Shown here: positions 1 to 13,300 of the stretch, piece by piece | Layout of the letters: every line of letters begins with the position of its first letter | Position numbering within the stretch: position 1 is the first letter of the stretch | NCBI GenBank assembly: GCA_008921705.1 | Contig: VFFE01009205.1 | Coordinates: 1,829,685-1,893,684 of the forward strand | DNA length: 64,000 nucleotides | Direction: 5' to 3' | DNA from: Burhinus oedicnemus | Lineage: Eukaryota; Chordata; Aves; Charadriiformes; Burhinidae | Program-made: the position numbers and the translations under genes | Notes under the pieces: model-generated | Databases searched by the model: none | What the model saw: only the letters and a program-made list of their open reading frames with translations | Told to the model about the DNA's origin: nothing

Positions 1-1269
1 TAGGATACATAATAAAAGGAAATGTCTTTTGAAAGGAGGGGGTAAAATTACTTCATCAAATATTGAAAGGGCTTGACAGCAATGGAAACTGTTCTATATG
101 ATGGATGCTTTTACAATGGGATATACCTGCTTTTCAGTTTGATTACTTATATAATTTGCCTGGAAAAATATAAGGTATCTCCATAATAAATTAAAATATT
201 AACTTACAGTTCTAACACTGAATCTAGAAAGCTAATCTTTTGAATAAAATTTATTACTTCAAGTGATTTAAGTTTACCATCAAAAATTGTCAAAATATTC
301 CCATATAGGGGAAATATTTCTAATAAAGTTTTGAACTTGAAAAGAAAGAAGAAAAAAAATAAATTTTTTTACGTTTCTGAACTCCAGCATATTCTGTTTG
401 CTCTTGGAAGAATCTCATCTTTGAATGCTCACCTATGTACTCCAATTTTAAACCATAGTGGCTTTTCTTTCTTTGGATTACAGAGTTACCTGGGAAATGT
501 TTGTGACTTTCTGTCAAGTCTGACATTCCCAGTTAAATACATAAAGCTTATTAAAATTTGTCTGTACACAAATAATGTAGACTTTGCTGAGCAGTATGAA
601 ACAAATTCATATAAGCAACAGAAAAATGTCATTTTTGTTAAAGATAAGAAAAGGCCCTGCTGAAGAACAATTGGGATATTACTTTTATTATCATATTGTT
701 AATTTTAACTTTTAAATGTCTATTTGATTTAACTAGAAAAGTTCAGTATATGAAGTTGAATTCCGTATAAATACAGTGTTACTTTACATGCCTAACTACT
801 TGGTGACTTGATGGATTTTTATTGTACTATTTGTAGTATAGTCTGCAGTAGGCATTGAGTCTAACAATTCTCTTTCATTTGGAAAACTTTGGCACCTGAT
901 ATTAGTGAGACTATTTCAAGCAGTTACAGGATCAAGATACAAATCACTTTGCTGTGTAGCTAAAAATAATGGTAACTGAAATTTGTGGTTCGGTTATCAT
1001 TTGTGCATGAAGATAACCTTAATCTAATCTTCTCCAGCAGAGTATGACTATTGCAAAAATATTTTCAACACCGCATGTGAATCAGTGTCTGTTGCAACAA
1101 CATTCTTAACTACAAACCCTGGGGCTTGAGAATCTTATTGTGTCTATGTTCAATTGGTGTTAATCATACAAAATAGCCAGTGATTTACACGTGTGTTTGG
1201 TTGGTTGGTGTTAACACTTCAAAAACCACAAAATAATTTGTATTGTGTTTCTGCTTTGTTTTTAAATAG
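1..1269 (+). other. RPGRIP1L: Intron of RPGRIP1L (3' part)
   Basis: This is the end of the intron before the first recognisable exon. It is AT-rich and holds no exon I can recognise. A 110-codon open frame at 331-663 starts in an A-rich run and has no protein-like character, so I treat it as chance. The acceptor is TTTTTAAATAG ending at 1269, after a T-rich tract. The upstream exons that encode the coiled coils and C2 domains must lie before the window. Confidence 0.8.
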
Positions 1270-1453
1270 GCAACTGAAAAAATCCGAATTGAAATTATAT
1301 CACTCGGTCTTACTGAGTCACGAATTGCATCAGATGAAACAATACAGCAGCTGTTTGTAGAATGCAGATTATACAATTTCCTTGCAGAGGAGACCCCACT
1401 GTCACTTCCAAAACCAACACGTGGTCAGAGGATTCACTATAACTATAGCAATG
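1270..1453 (+). CDS. RPGRIP1L: RPGRIP1L exon: start of the C-terminal RPGR-interacting domain
   Basis: This exon encodes 61 codons plus one base, entering in phase 0 and leaving with a single G before the donor GTAAAT. The peptide begins [12 protein letters not shown] and ends in HYNYSN. It includes [15 protein letters not shown], which matches what I know of the vertebrate RPGRIP1L C-terminus. RPGRIP1L (also NPHP8 or fantom) is a scaffold of the ciliary transition zone that works with NPHP4 and NPHP1, and human mutations cause Joubert and Meckel syndromes. The C2-like C-terminal domain is named for RPGR binding in the paralogue RPGRIP1. I prefer RPGRIP1L to RPGRIP1 because of the close match of this and the next three exons. 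Earlier exons are outside the window, so the gene is partial here. Confidence 0.93.
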
Positions 1454-4400
1454 GTAAATATGATGTCTTCCTGAGCAGGCTTGTTTCTTCTCTTAAACTC
1501 TCTCATGAAAATGCCTGCCAATAAAGCCTGCTTCCTCTATATGTCATAGCTGCATTTATCTGTGTACCAATTGTATTTGTCTATTTCCCAAATATTTTGG
1601 GAAATATTAAAGGTGATTTTAAGAAATGAGGTAAGGATGTAATTATCAAGTATAAAATGAATTGTTGAAGTAGGCTTCTGTATGAAATGGTAACAATGCA
1701 ATATGTTTAAATATGCTGCTAGCACATACATTTTAAAAATAGGCTATACATAACTAGAATTTATGTATTCTTTTTAAAAGTACATGATGAACTGATTTCT
1801 CTATTGGTACATGATGATACAGCAAAAGAAAAACAGTCCATGTAACTACGTACAAGTAAAATACAGTTGAAAAGAGGAAATCGGTAACTGGACTTGATCA
1901 TCACTTGGGAATACTGTGGTTCTTTAATGAGAACTTTCTGAAATAGAACATTATTCAGCCATGTTTAATACTAATACATTGCTATTTACTTCAGAATACT
2001 TAATCCTGCATGTTTCATATGCTGTTCTCTAACAAATGAACATTTGAAAATACTTCATGTCAATACACAATGTAATTTACGCTAATAACAAACACAGAAC
2101 TATTGTAATAATTGGTAATTCACTTGTTAATTACATTATTTAAATTATTAACTTTTTTTTTAAAGTCTTCCATTTAAGATTCAGTCTGAGCACTTCATAT
2201 TGTCTTGGACTTTAAGTATTGCATTTTTAGCTGAGAGTATCCTGAAGCAGGTGAATCGGTTTGCTATTTGTGACACACCACTAATACAGACATTCAAATT
2301 AGCATGCTTTTAAAAATAATTTTGTAAAAGTGGCTTTGCAAAAGTGGTGTCACATTCAGATCTTTAAAATTGCTACCATCTAGAAAACCTGGTTTTAGAA
2401 GGAGACTTGCCAAAGAATGTACTCGTTTATATCCTCCTAATACTCATAAACTATTGGATTACCCCATAGTTGAAAACTGAAATCCCTTGGCGGGGGGGAA
2501 CCAAACCAACAACCAAACACAAAACCTAATAGTGCTGCAAACTCTTTCATTCACTGAGGCTTACTTCCATACAACCAAATGGTATTTCTGGCATCATATA
2601 CTAAATGAGACATCAGATTAGTTATTCTGATTCCTGTGTATATCAGGTATGGTCTAAGCATAATACTAGTTTTTTAAGTATTGACTCTGCAAAGTTAAAC
2701 TAGCAAAACACAGCAAAGTTATGACGAGTACAGAGTGAAATTTTAGGCTCTTAAGATAATTATGAAACTTAAATATATTTCAAGCTGTGATATTTGAAAA
2801 TAGTATTGCGCTTTAGATTGTAATTCATAAAGCTTTCCGATCTGGTAATGCTGTATCATACTATATCTGCTAGTCAAAATCTGGCTTCATAACTTCGATT
2901 TTTCTATTTGCTGTTGAAGTATCAAATACAGAACTGTTTAAACTAACAAATCAGTATCAAAAGGTGGTTTTGGTCTTGGTTGCATCAGTATTGTATTCTG
3001 CAGCATAATACTAATGTGATTGTTATTTGCAGAGTTTTGCTTAGATAATTGGTCATCCAATTTCTACTCAAGATTAGCTTTGCGTATGGGGGGAAAAAAC
3101 CTAATGAGTCTGCTGTTTGATAATGTCAGTTGGAAAGCCAGTAAGATGATAGTAATGAAATCTGCATGTGTGTTTACTATAGCTTTACTGCCTCTCTTAT
3201 TCATGTCTAATTAGATGTGAGTATGTTGAATATTGGAGGTTAATTGAATATTTTCTTTAATAAAAATGAGATTTGCATGGGTAGAAAGAAATTTACTTTG
3301 AGCTTAGAAGGAAACTAATAGTCGTCTAGATTTTTGCATGGAGAAAATCAGGGTAAGTCTGTAAGTAATCTAAAAAAATCATTAATTCTTATAAGTGAAA
3401 CATTTCATATTATTTATAACTGGAACAGCTTGACTGTTTTAAAAGTATCTTAAATGACACAGAAGGCTCCATGAGATTTGTTGCTTAAAAAAATTTTGAA
3501 ATTTTTCCATACCTTTCGCACATCCTTTGCTGTCATTGCTAGACAGGTAAGATACCAGAAGATTAATGGAATTTTGATGAAAAACAATATAGTAGAATTC
3601 CGTTGATCTAGACATACAAGATCCTAGGAGTTTCCCTTTTCACAAGTGGTTAGAGCATGTAACTTGACATTAATTGTTTATTTTGACCATGACTTTTCGA
3701 CTAGGAATGGTTAGATCATTTTCTATCTTCTGAGGTCTTGGAACAGAATCTTGAATGGGAGATCTATACACTTTAGAGTGATACCACATAACTCTTGATT
3801 TCCCATGATATTAACTGTTATATCTACTGATGGCCATACAGACTGAGGAGAGGAGCTGTTGTGTTTGTTAGTGGTGGAAAGAGTTATTAGAATATCCAAG
3901 AATGTTTCCAAACACTGTAGTCCCCTAAATGCAAAGAAAAGCAGAACTTGCCAAATTGTGCTCACACCATGACTCTGTCCTGTAATTTGGTAAAAAGGAA
4001 GGATTATGATTTTTTTGATGGCCTTTTTTTTTGGTGTGACTTGGTTTTGATGTTAGGGTGTGTTACAGATCATAGTAAGCAATGAATTCATATTTTACCC
4101 TTTTAATGCAGTTTGAAATCATGTGCCAGAAATTATGTATTTCCAGTCATGTCACAATACGTGCTTTAAAGTGAATGTAATGACAGCTTCACTGTCAGAA
4201 AAACATAGGGAAATATGTTGCTCTAAGCAAACAAAGCCCAATCTCCCTCACATATAAATGCATCCATTGATCTTTGACTCTTAATTTCATTAAAATAAAC
4301 ATTTTTCTTGTCCAGGCCACAATTACTGCAATTATGAAGGTAAAGTTAATTTATAAATGTTGTTAACAAAAAGCATTCTTATTTTATTAAATATGAAGAC

Positions 4401-7050
4401 AACTCCGAAAATGCTGACATGGCAAGAGAGTTACTAGAAAGTAAGATTGACAGAAGGTCTGAAATGTATCCTTATCACTGTATACAATGGTTCTAGAGAA
4501 CAGGCAGCAGAAGGAGAAGAAAGATTTATGAAATTTTGTAAAGATTTATATGACATTTAATCGGAAATCTTTCTCTCTTTAGTGAACACGTGATTATTTG
4601 AACAACTTGAAGCACAAATATCAGTAGACCAAAGGAAGGGGAAGGGGGGAAAGATGATAGGGTTTATTTTTTATTAAAAATAAACTTCTGAATATCCATA
4701 TTCTAAAAGGTGGATTCCTCAGATAAGGCCTTATAACAGTGTTTTCTGATACACTTTATTCCTTTTCTCCATTAAGGCTGAATACTGTATAAGGCATGTT
4801 TTTCTTCATCCTTGTGATGAAACCCCACTTCATCACATAGTCACTTAGTTTTGTTAGAAAGTGAACTATGAAAAAAAAAAAACAACCAACAATGCTATAA
4901 CAGAACCAGCAATGTTAATGTTTGGAATTGCAGTGATTTTATTTTTTTTTTATTTTTTTTTTTTTTAAACAAGGTTCCAGGGTCATTGTAGTCTTCAGGT
5001 TTTAATGTTTCTTTAGGACAAACTTCAAAAATTATAATTTTAAATGCAAACTGTCACAAATTATTTTTGAATGATTTTTGCAATTAATTGGATAGAAATA
5101 TGAGATGTTCCATGCCTTGGAGCAATGTTGTAATTCTAAGTTCAAGCAGTACTAAAGGCTGATATGAAAGCATGGTATTCATCAGGAACTAAAAATATAT
5201 TTTCACTATCGTTAATAACTTTCCCCAGACTTGAATGGAGTTCTTGTGCTGAATGTTTTGAGAGTCTGAATTTTTCCAATGAGTGAAATGAATTCGAACT
5301 CTTTAGGTTTGTAAATAATTTCCATTTAAAATTGTTTTAGATACAGAATTAATAAACTTAGGAAATTCCATTTGGGGTGCTTATGGGGAAGGGAAGAATC
5401 TGTTGATGTGGCAGCTCCTTTGAAGTTCTTTGGCTGTCCATCTGTCTCCCTGCTGCCTCCCCATCACTTCCTGTGGTGGCCCCAGGAGCACTTGGCCATG
5501 AGAGTAGCACATGTGGAAAGTCATCCACATGCCCAAAAGAATAGCAGATGGCAGTAACAGCTTCTTTTAACCTGTCTAAGAAAGTAAGATTATTGTGGGT
5601 GGAAACTAAGGATTCCAAGATAGAGCACCAATGCTTCAATTCCTGTTAGTAGAGAGAAAAGTGTTAAATTGCAGATTCCTTTGATTGAATGATTCAGATA
5701 CCAATTGTACTGGCTGTTTTCTGAAAGCTATTTCTAATAGCGGTGCTGCTGGCCAGGTAAGAGCTGAGGAGCAGCTTTGGAGAAAACTAGAGAATGAGTA
5801 GCTCTGGAAGGTGTGCTTCCTAAAGGACTTTTATAGAGATATGTCCCTCAATAAATCCCTCTGCAAGGAATTAGTTTGAGCCTTCGTATCTCTCTTTTGT
5901 ACTCCAATACTCTCTGCTCATTGGTAGAATTAGTAATTTCTGTTTATACAAATAAGTTTATTTTGGACAGTAGAAGAGAGTATGAAATACATTCAAGATT
6001 TCTGTCGGCGCATAGGAAAAGGAAACCTTAACGTGATGTGGAGAGTGAAAAAGAGTGGTTTTGAGTACAGTGGCAGAGAAACTAAAAGGGAATGAGGCAC
6101 AGGAATATTAAAGATGTTGCAATTTAAAGACAGAAATTTCTAGGTCCTCCTTCCACCCTCCAAACAAATGAAAAATGTTCCTTAGAGCTATATTTGTTTC
6201 TCAGAGGATTATATTCATTCTAGTTCTGTCCTAGCAAAATTTTTTAGCTGCATTTCTTACTTAACAAATAATTCCTTTAACACTGTTTTTCAGTTTTGCA
6301 TCCTGAATTTTTGTAGTCTTTTACAGTGATTTACTGATACTTGTAGGCTGATACCATTTGCAAGAAAGAAGCTCCTTTCTTAATGCAAGATGCCCAAAAA
6401 CTTCTTAGAAGAATTTCCTAAAACCCTATTTCTCATTCTTTTATTGTTTTTTCCAAACCAAGGCTATTTTTCACTGTAGGTTGTATTAATGGTACAAAAA
6501 TTAAAAGCCAGTCCTTGTGTTTGTATTTTAAATTAACACGATAAAAGGCTTTCCGAGCACTCACACACACTCCCCAGGTTGTGGATTTTCTCCAGTCCAT
6601 TGGTCTAGATGTTTCTCTTATTGAAATACTGTGGCAGGAAAGGAGGATTAAATTACTGAGGCTGTCAAAAAGGACAAGCACTCTGCCATACATTATCATT
6701 ATCACTAGCTTCCTCAGTGGAAGAAAATGCAGTAAATCACTTCAAATACAAAGCAATAAAGACCACTGGCTTTTAAAATCATGACTGCTATTGCCATTAA
6801 CAGAAAATGACAGCTATGTGGCATGCTTAGATGCTGCTTGTATCTTTTTTGACAGTGTGCACATAAACCTGCCAGTGACATGCCATTAGATCACATGACC
6901 TTTAAATTTGATTCTAACATTGTTGCTTTTCCTTAAGAAAGACAAGGGAAATAAAGGTTTATTTTTCTTTGGTCTTTTCTTCATGCTCTTTCTTCTAAAA
7001 TATGAAAAACAATTGATAACTAATTATATTAATTCCAATTTGCTTTGCAG
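1454..7050 (+). other. RPGRIP1L: RPGRIP1L intron
   Basis: This intron runs from donor GTAAAT to acceptor TGCTTTGCAG. It is phase 1. It has no recognisable repeat apart from T-rich runs (about 4937-4966). A GC-richer patch at 5358-5640 has open frames on both strands but no identifiable product. The stretch at about 6830-6990 is balanced in composition and looks enhancer-like by eye. No other gene is seen. Confidence 0.85.
4937..4966. repeat. T-rich homopolymer tract
   Basis: Almost pure T with two single-A interruptions, inside an RPGRIP1L intron. It could be the reverse tail of an old retrocopy, but no retrocopy body is recognisable beside it. Confidence 0.8.
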
Positions 7051-7135
7051 TGATACATGTGGATAAAGCAAATAATCATGCAAGAAGAGAGTATCTCAAG
7101 TCTATGCTTCTAAAGCCAGATCTACACACTGACAG
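7051..7135 (+). CDS. RPGRIP1L: RPGRIP1L exon: middle of the C-terminal domain
   Basis: This short exon has 85 bases: two bases that complete a Val codon split across the intron, 27 whole codons, then AG. The peptide reads (V)IHVDKANNHARREYLKSM and continues LLKPDLHTD. The acceptor is TGCTTTGCAG and the donor GTACAT. The VDK-x-NN pattern followed by a basic, helical-looking stretch is what I recall for the same exon in human RPGRIP1L. The reading frame stays open across both junctions, which supports the exon limits. The exon is too short to stand out as an open frame by itself. Confidence 0.92.
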
Positions 7136-7734
7136 GTACATATTAGTGCTGCAAAAGTCTATAAAGGTCTTTGTAAATAGTGCTTAAGCTGTAGGTTGTT
7201 GTTTGACTTCATTGAAGAGGTATCCCTGAGAAGTTAATACATAACTAACTAATTAGAGAAAATTTTGTTTGAGCTGAGAATGATACCTACATTCTGATGT
7301 GGCAATTGATCTACGTTTCTTCCCTGAGTAAGTTCATGTGGCATGGAATATTGTAGCATCTCTTAATGTTGTTTTAGTGCTGTGTTTTGGTTTTGTTAAC
7401 AACTTCATTTTGCAAAAGGTAGAATCTATCATTGGCATTCTATCAATAATGAATTTGAAAAGCACATATCTACCTGATGGTGGAGTAACACATCTGTTGC
7501 TTTCTAAATTCAGAGTACTAGAAGGAGTGTAAAAGCTTCAGAAAGTGTTCCTTAGCCCTAGAATTTCCAAAAATGTAGATAGATGGATGGATGGATGTAG
7601 CAAGCAGCTATTATATGTATACATACAAGAAAGAGTACAAATTAGTCTTGTCCAAGCTTATAATAATAAATTTGTTCTTATTCAAATTTTTTTTGATTGT
7701 GATAGCATGGGAATTACTTTGAGAGAATGAATGA

Positions 7735-8071
7735 CATCATAGAATGGTTAGAGTTGGAAGAGACCTTAAAGATCATCTAGTTCCAACCCCCCTGCCATGG
7801 GCAGGGACACCTTCCACTAGACCAGGTTGCTCAAAGCCCCATCCAGCCTGGCCTTGGACACCTCCAGGGATGGGGCATCCACAGCTTCTCGGGGCAACCT
7901 GTTCCAGTGCCTCACCACCCTCACAGTAAAGAATTTCTTCCTAATACCTAATCTAAATCTCCCCTCTTTCAGTTTAAAACCGTTACCCCTCGTCCTATCA
8001 CTATGCTCCCTGATACAGCGTCCCTCCCCATCTTTACTGTAGGCCCCCTTTAGGTACTGGAAGGCTGCTAT
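7735..8071 (-). mobile_element. CR1 LINE fragment, 3' end
   Basis: The left edge is the reverse complement of the CR1 3' terminus (ATCATAGAATGG), followed by the typical GTTGGAAGAGACCTT and CCAGGGATGGGGC segments. The copy therefore reads on the minus strand. It covers the end of ORF2 and the 3' UTR and is truncated at its 5' end near GGCTGCTAT, as is usual for CR1. Its diagnostic block (GGGACACCTTCCACTAGACC) differs from that of the copies at 9559, 51238 and 62709, so it belongs to another subfamily. Open frames across it are fragments of the element and not host genes. Confidence 0.95.
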
Positions 8072-9558
8072 ACATCCTTTGATTCTGTTTCCTCTTGAAG
8101 GTCAATCTTCATTAAAATGGAACAATTATTAATTTAAAGATTCATTTAATTTGCAGAAGTGTTAGAATACCTGCTGGTTGTATTTGAAGTGTAGGAGTTA
8201 TTTGTAAGTCTTTTAAATATGTATTTATTCACAAATCACACATTCACTCTGCAGTAAGAGAAAGTGATCTCACTTCGTTCCATTTCCCTTCTAAAGCTGA
8301 TTTTCATGTCTTGGCTAGAAAACAGGTTTTACTGGAATGGAGCAGGGAACACCATGAAATGATTACTTGTTGGGATGGAAGTAACGTACCAAAACATTCT
8401 TAGGTTTGGAGATTTTTATGTTTTTTAAATAGTCTTCACTTAATAAGCAAGAAGAAGACTTATTTTACCATATAGATTAGGAATGTGAGTAACACGTTTT
8501 ACTAAGAATTTAACAATACTGGGGACAAAAAATTCTTTCCTCGGGGATAATTCAGCAAAGGAAAATAGCTAGTCCGTGGGCTGCAATTTCACCTATAAAT
8601 ACTTAGATATCTATAATTAATATTTAACAAACCTAAGGTAAAAATAAGGTAAAAAGAACAGCAGCGAGCTTTTTCCCACAACAGAAGCACTCATCTTGTA
8701 CGTGTGCCATCACGGTACTGTCCTCTGTGTTACTAGGTAGGTTGTTTTCTGCATTTATCAGTGTGTCTAGTTTGGTCTGTGGTGAAATTTCAATTCTGTG
8801 TTGGCTTAATAGCAAGGCAGGAAGTTCATCAGTAGTCCAGTTCCCCATTTTATCCTAGCAAGAGGACCACCAGGAAACAAAATTTATGGAAAGATTCTGC
8901 CTATAACCAAATGTTTTCAACTCTCTGCATTTTAAACCTGGCCTAGTTATATCTTCAACACATGTTTTCTATCACAAGCCTTACAAACTAATATCATAGC
9001 TTTTTCAGCTGAAACAGGAACTGAACTAAACTAATGCTTTAAAGCTCAGGAAACCAAATTATCAAGGTTATAAATATCATTGAAAATTGCCTGCACATGG
9101 TTTAGCCTGACACTTTATTGGTGTTTGCACTATGCCCAATTATAGGAGCATAGATAGTGTATTATGTATATTAAGTGGTATATTAAGTTTTCAGGTGAAC
9201 TTTCTCCTTGTCAAAATAAATATTGTTAGAAATGATACTCATAATGATTGGGTCCATATTAGAACATAAATAAATAGATACATCACATGCTGTTTTTGTC
9301 TTCCAAAAGGAGAGTCGCTTTAATGAATGTCCCATGAAAAAGGTAAATATTCTCAGGTGTTAGAAGAGAGATTAATATGAAATTACTGTGAAATTACTGC
9401 TAAGCCAAAGTTGCAACTATAGCCTAATCCCATAGCTGAAACAGGAGCCAACTTGGCCCAGAAAATAATGCATTTCACAGCTTTATACTCTTTTAGTTTA
9501 TACTTACAATTAAATAAATGTAGGTTGACATGGCATTTATATGGGAAAGTATGATTAT

Positions 9559-9777
9559 ATCATAGAATCGTTTAGGTTGGAAAAGACCTTTAAGATCATT
9601 GAGTCCAACCATAAACCTAACACTGCCAAACTACCACTAAACCATGTCCCTCAGCACCACATCTGCCTGCCTTTTAAATACCTCCAGGGATGGTGACTCA
9701 ACCACATCCCTGGGCAGTGTGTTCCAGTGCTTGACAACGCTGTTGGTGAAGAACTTTTTCCTAATATCCAATCTAAA
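9559..9777 (-). mobile_element. CR1 LINE fragment, 3' end
   Basis: Reverse-oriented CR1 3' end: it starts ATCATAGAATCG and carries the AACCTAACACTGCCAAA and CCATGTCCCTCAGCACCA blocks shared with the copies at 51238 and 62709. It ends at CCAATCTAAA, a common truncation zone. It lies in an RPGRIP1L intron, antisense to the gene. Confidence 0.95.
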
Positions 9778-10312
9778 ATTTGTTGGCAGTGGGGTTTACT
9801 GTTCGTTAAAAGATAAGATTTCAAAACAAAGTTGATTTTTCTCTCTTTCAATTTCATTTCTTGATATGGAAACATTGTAAGTGTTTATTAGAAATGTTGA
9901 TTTTAGTTCCACGTTTGAAATGGCTTTACCGGCAGAAAATGAAATAATACTCAGTATTCAAGAAAATCAAGAAAATATGCTGCTACATAGAATGATATAA
10001 AATATAAGATATATGAGCATGAGGTAGAAGGAGACTAGGAAGACTGTTTGAAATCCTATTTAGGTTAGTAACTGTCGCATACCACAAAGATGGTTATTCT
10101 CTTTTGACAAGCATCTTGGTCTTTACGTTTTTAGACAGACAATGTCTGTATCATTAATATGGAAATTTTGTCAGAACACTTGCTTTTTCTTATAGCTGTA
10201 TTGTGTGACGTGGGTAGCCTTTTTGTTTTATTTCTTTTTCTGTATAATAGAGATTCAAATTACATTCCTTATTTACGTTGCGAAGCTACACTTACTTATT
10301 TGTAAAACTTTG

Positions 10313-10328
10313 AAAAAAAAAAAAAAAA
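10313..10328. repeat. A16 tract
   Basis: A run of 16 A followed by a purine-rich stretch, in an RPGRIP1L intron. Confidence 0.85.
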
Positions 10329-13300
10329 GGAAAAAGATACAAAAGTATTATTTTATTTTATCATCTGAACCCCATAGTTATTTACTTACATGTTCAAGTC
10401 TTTAAATCAGTTAATAACAGGAGGCATTTCTGGCAGCCCATTTAACTTACGGTAACTGTGTCATAGTTATCTTGTATTCTTCATCCTGTTTGTATTCCAC
10501 TGTTGCCTTGCAGCATTTTAAGAGTGTTGAAATTTGGCTCATACAGAGAAACTGATCTGATTCCTCATGCCAGATTGTACTTGCAGACCTGGCGGTAGCG
10601 TATATGCTCTTCTGACAAGTGTCAAAAGAGACATATGTGAAGAATGGAGAAATCCATTCTTCTAACAGTCACCCTGCTGTGATAACAAGAGTGAACAGGT
10701 TTATGCAAGAGGTTTCCAAGCTGATCCTGACAGGTGCATCATTTCTTGGTAGGAAATGATTGTTACTCCAAGAAACTGACTATATGAAGTCATTGTTCGC
10801 CAAAGTAACAAAATCTATGCATCCATGTTATAGGAGCATAGAGCATGTGTACAGTGTTAGCTTCACACTACTATACTATATTAACACACAAGATTTTCTC
10901 CGTGCTGCTTAAAAATGGCTGATCTCTGGAACAAAGAATTAGAATGAAATTCGCCTACATCACAGCTTTTGTCCACACAGTCTAAATTCCCTGCTGGTGA
11001 TAACACCTTTAAGTGTTATTATGTCAACAACAGTAAATATTTGTCCATTTTTTTCTGCTTCATTGTAAAGCATGTTTTAAGCTTAAGGCAATTATTATTT
11101 TTTACTTCTCTTTTAGCCCTTTATTAGCAGACAAGTTTCATTTTAGTTCTCTAGTCTTTCTTGCAGCAGCTAGCAAATACCTTCCCACACACTACTTTTA
11201 GCAGGATGTCAGGATTTCTTCTTATTCAGTCAGCAGGCATGGGATTCCTGCAAGGAAGTGAGTACTGATACCTGGTCTTATAGAAATGTGGAAATGAGCT
11301 AAATAGAAAGTCCAGGATCCTAGAGAAGAGTACAGGAGAGGAACACTATACATAACTTTTATTTATGTAAGAAATCCTAGTATGAATTTGATAGTCCAAC
11401 TTCCATCAAAGTTTCTTACGTGAGTGAGGCAGTGTTAAGGTAAGATGGGACACTAGCTGCACATTTGTGCATTCTATGCTGAAGCAGAACGAGGAGTCTG
11501 TTCATGTCCAGTATGTTCCGAGGCAATGTAAACAGTGTGGTTTTAGCCAGTTCAACCCGAAAACAACACTCTTGCAGTTTTGGGTCGATGAAGAACACAA
11601 GTTAAAGCATACTGAATATCATATTTAAATATTCTCTAAAATTAAAGCATTTATAATATTTTTAAAAAATACAAATGTCAGTGAGTGTGGTACCATTCTT
11701 GCAGTCTACTAGTTGGAGTATTCCCATGGGATTCAGAGTTCAAATCTCCTCCTTCCTGATTAGCAGCAAAGATTTAATCCAATGTTACAATGTTTTAGGC
11801 ATATTGGAACTATAAAGTGTTAGAGGTGCCATTCTTTTGATCTTTTGTGTTGAAGCTTGCTCTATTTATATAAAATACTTGAGTATGATCTGAAACAGAA
11901 AGTGGACCAGTATGAATGACGCTCCACTTTGGCTATAAGGTACTGTCCCATATCTTCCTAGGTCTGTTTTTAGTTTATGCTTTAGTGAAAATTTTAGTAG
12001 TAATTCCTACCCTTAGGTGATAAAAATTAATCCAGTGCTAATCTCCTCCTCTCCTATCACTGTCTTAACTGCTAAGCTGGATTCTCCAATTAATTTGATT
12101 TGACATTGACACTGAATCGTAACAAAACAGATCTGTTCCCAATACCCAACAGTTTTATTAGTTATTCTTACAGCTTTTAATTTGTTTTTATTTAATACTT
12201 ATCTTACACATCTAATTATTTATTTCTTTTTGATTGAGTTTTGGCAGTTTTGCTGCTGCTTAGCTCTATGCCAAAATCTTAAGTTAGATCCATTACACTT
12301 GATCAAGCCACCTGCTGTTGGAAATAGCTGTGACATTTTTCCTTTTTTTGCTGCCAGAATTTTTTTTTAAAGACATGTATTTTCAATAGGTGTCTGGTTT
12401 TAGTGACAAACAAATGTTTATGTTTATATTTTCTGCAATAAATATTTGTTAGTAAGAGCCAGGCACAAAAATAAACTACTATAAAAGCATATTGCAGTTT
12501 TTGTTATGTTTAAAGTCTTTCAGGAAGATTTGATTATATTTTGTCTAAGATATCCTTTCCTGTAGACTTGGATTTTACCCAACTTGATTGTTACTCATTT
12601 GGAATTATGTTTATTGTAACATTTTTAGGCTGTAAAGCTCACAAGCATTCACAGTTTAAATAACGTTGCCAAGATATACCAAAAAAGTAGTTAGCTCTGA
12701 ATTCCTGTCATTTTGTCAGTCTCGGTGTTTTTGGCCCCAACACAAGCCACTAACTCAAGTCAGCTCCAGCACAATACTGGAATTGTGTGTTTAAAAGAAA
12801 AGCCATGGATGCAATGAATGTAATTTAAGTTCACAGAAGAAATGCCAGTATTTTGTATAGTTGTTGGGCTTAGATGTTTGGGATCGACAAACAGACTGTG
12901 TTTAGAAAGCACGGTAAATACTCAAAGGCCTTTATATCCAGGTTGTACTTATGGGTAGGTTGTTATGTGTAAAACAGGAACAGAATAACGAAGATAAAAT
13001 ACGAGAGGTATTGGTCAGAGGAAACAAGTACAGGACAAATTGCTGTGTAAAGTCCAACTTTAAATAATGAGTACACAAGATAAGGTTAGAAAGATACTAT
13101 TTTGAGAAAACTGCCTTTAGGTTCCTGTTATTTTTGTGGAATGTGTTCTTGGCTAGAATACGCTCTCCAGGTATCTAAATGAAGTGTGAAAATTCTCAAT
13201 AACTTTCAGCTAAATATTTTACACTTGGTGCTTGGAAATACTTGCTTCATTGAATATGGCTAGTGTTTCTGATATCAGGAAAACGCTTGATATGGTTTGT

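Noticed and set aside
331..663. 110-codon open frame on the plus strand
   Set aside because: It begins in an A-rich run, has low-complexity Lys-rich start, lies in an RPGRIP1L intron and shows no domain.
7744..8042. Pro/Ser-rich open frames on the plus strand
   Set aside because: They read antisense through a CR1 3' end, so they are not host genes.
9644..9875. Open frames on both strands
   Set aside because: They are mostly CR1 sequence.
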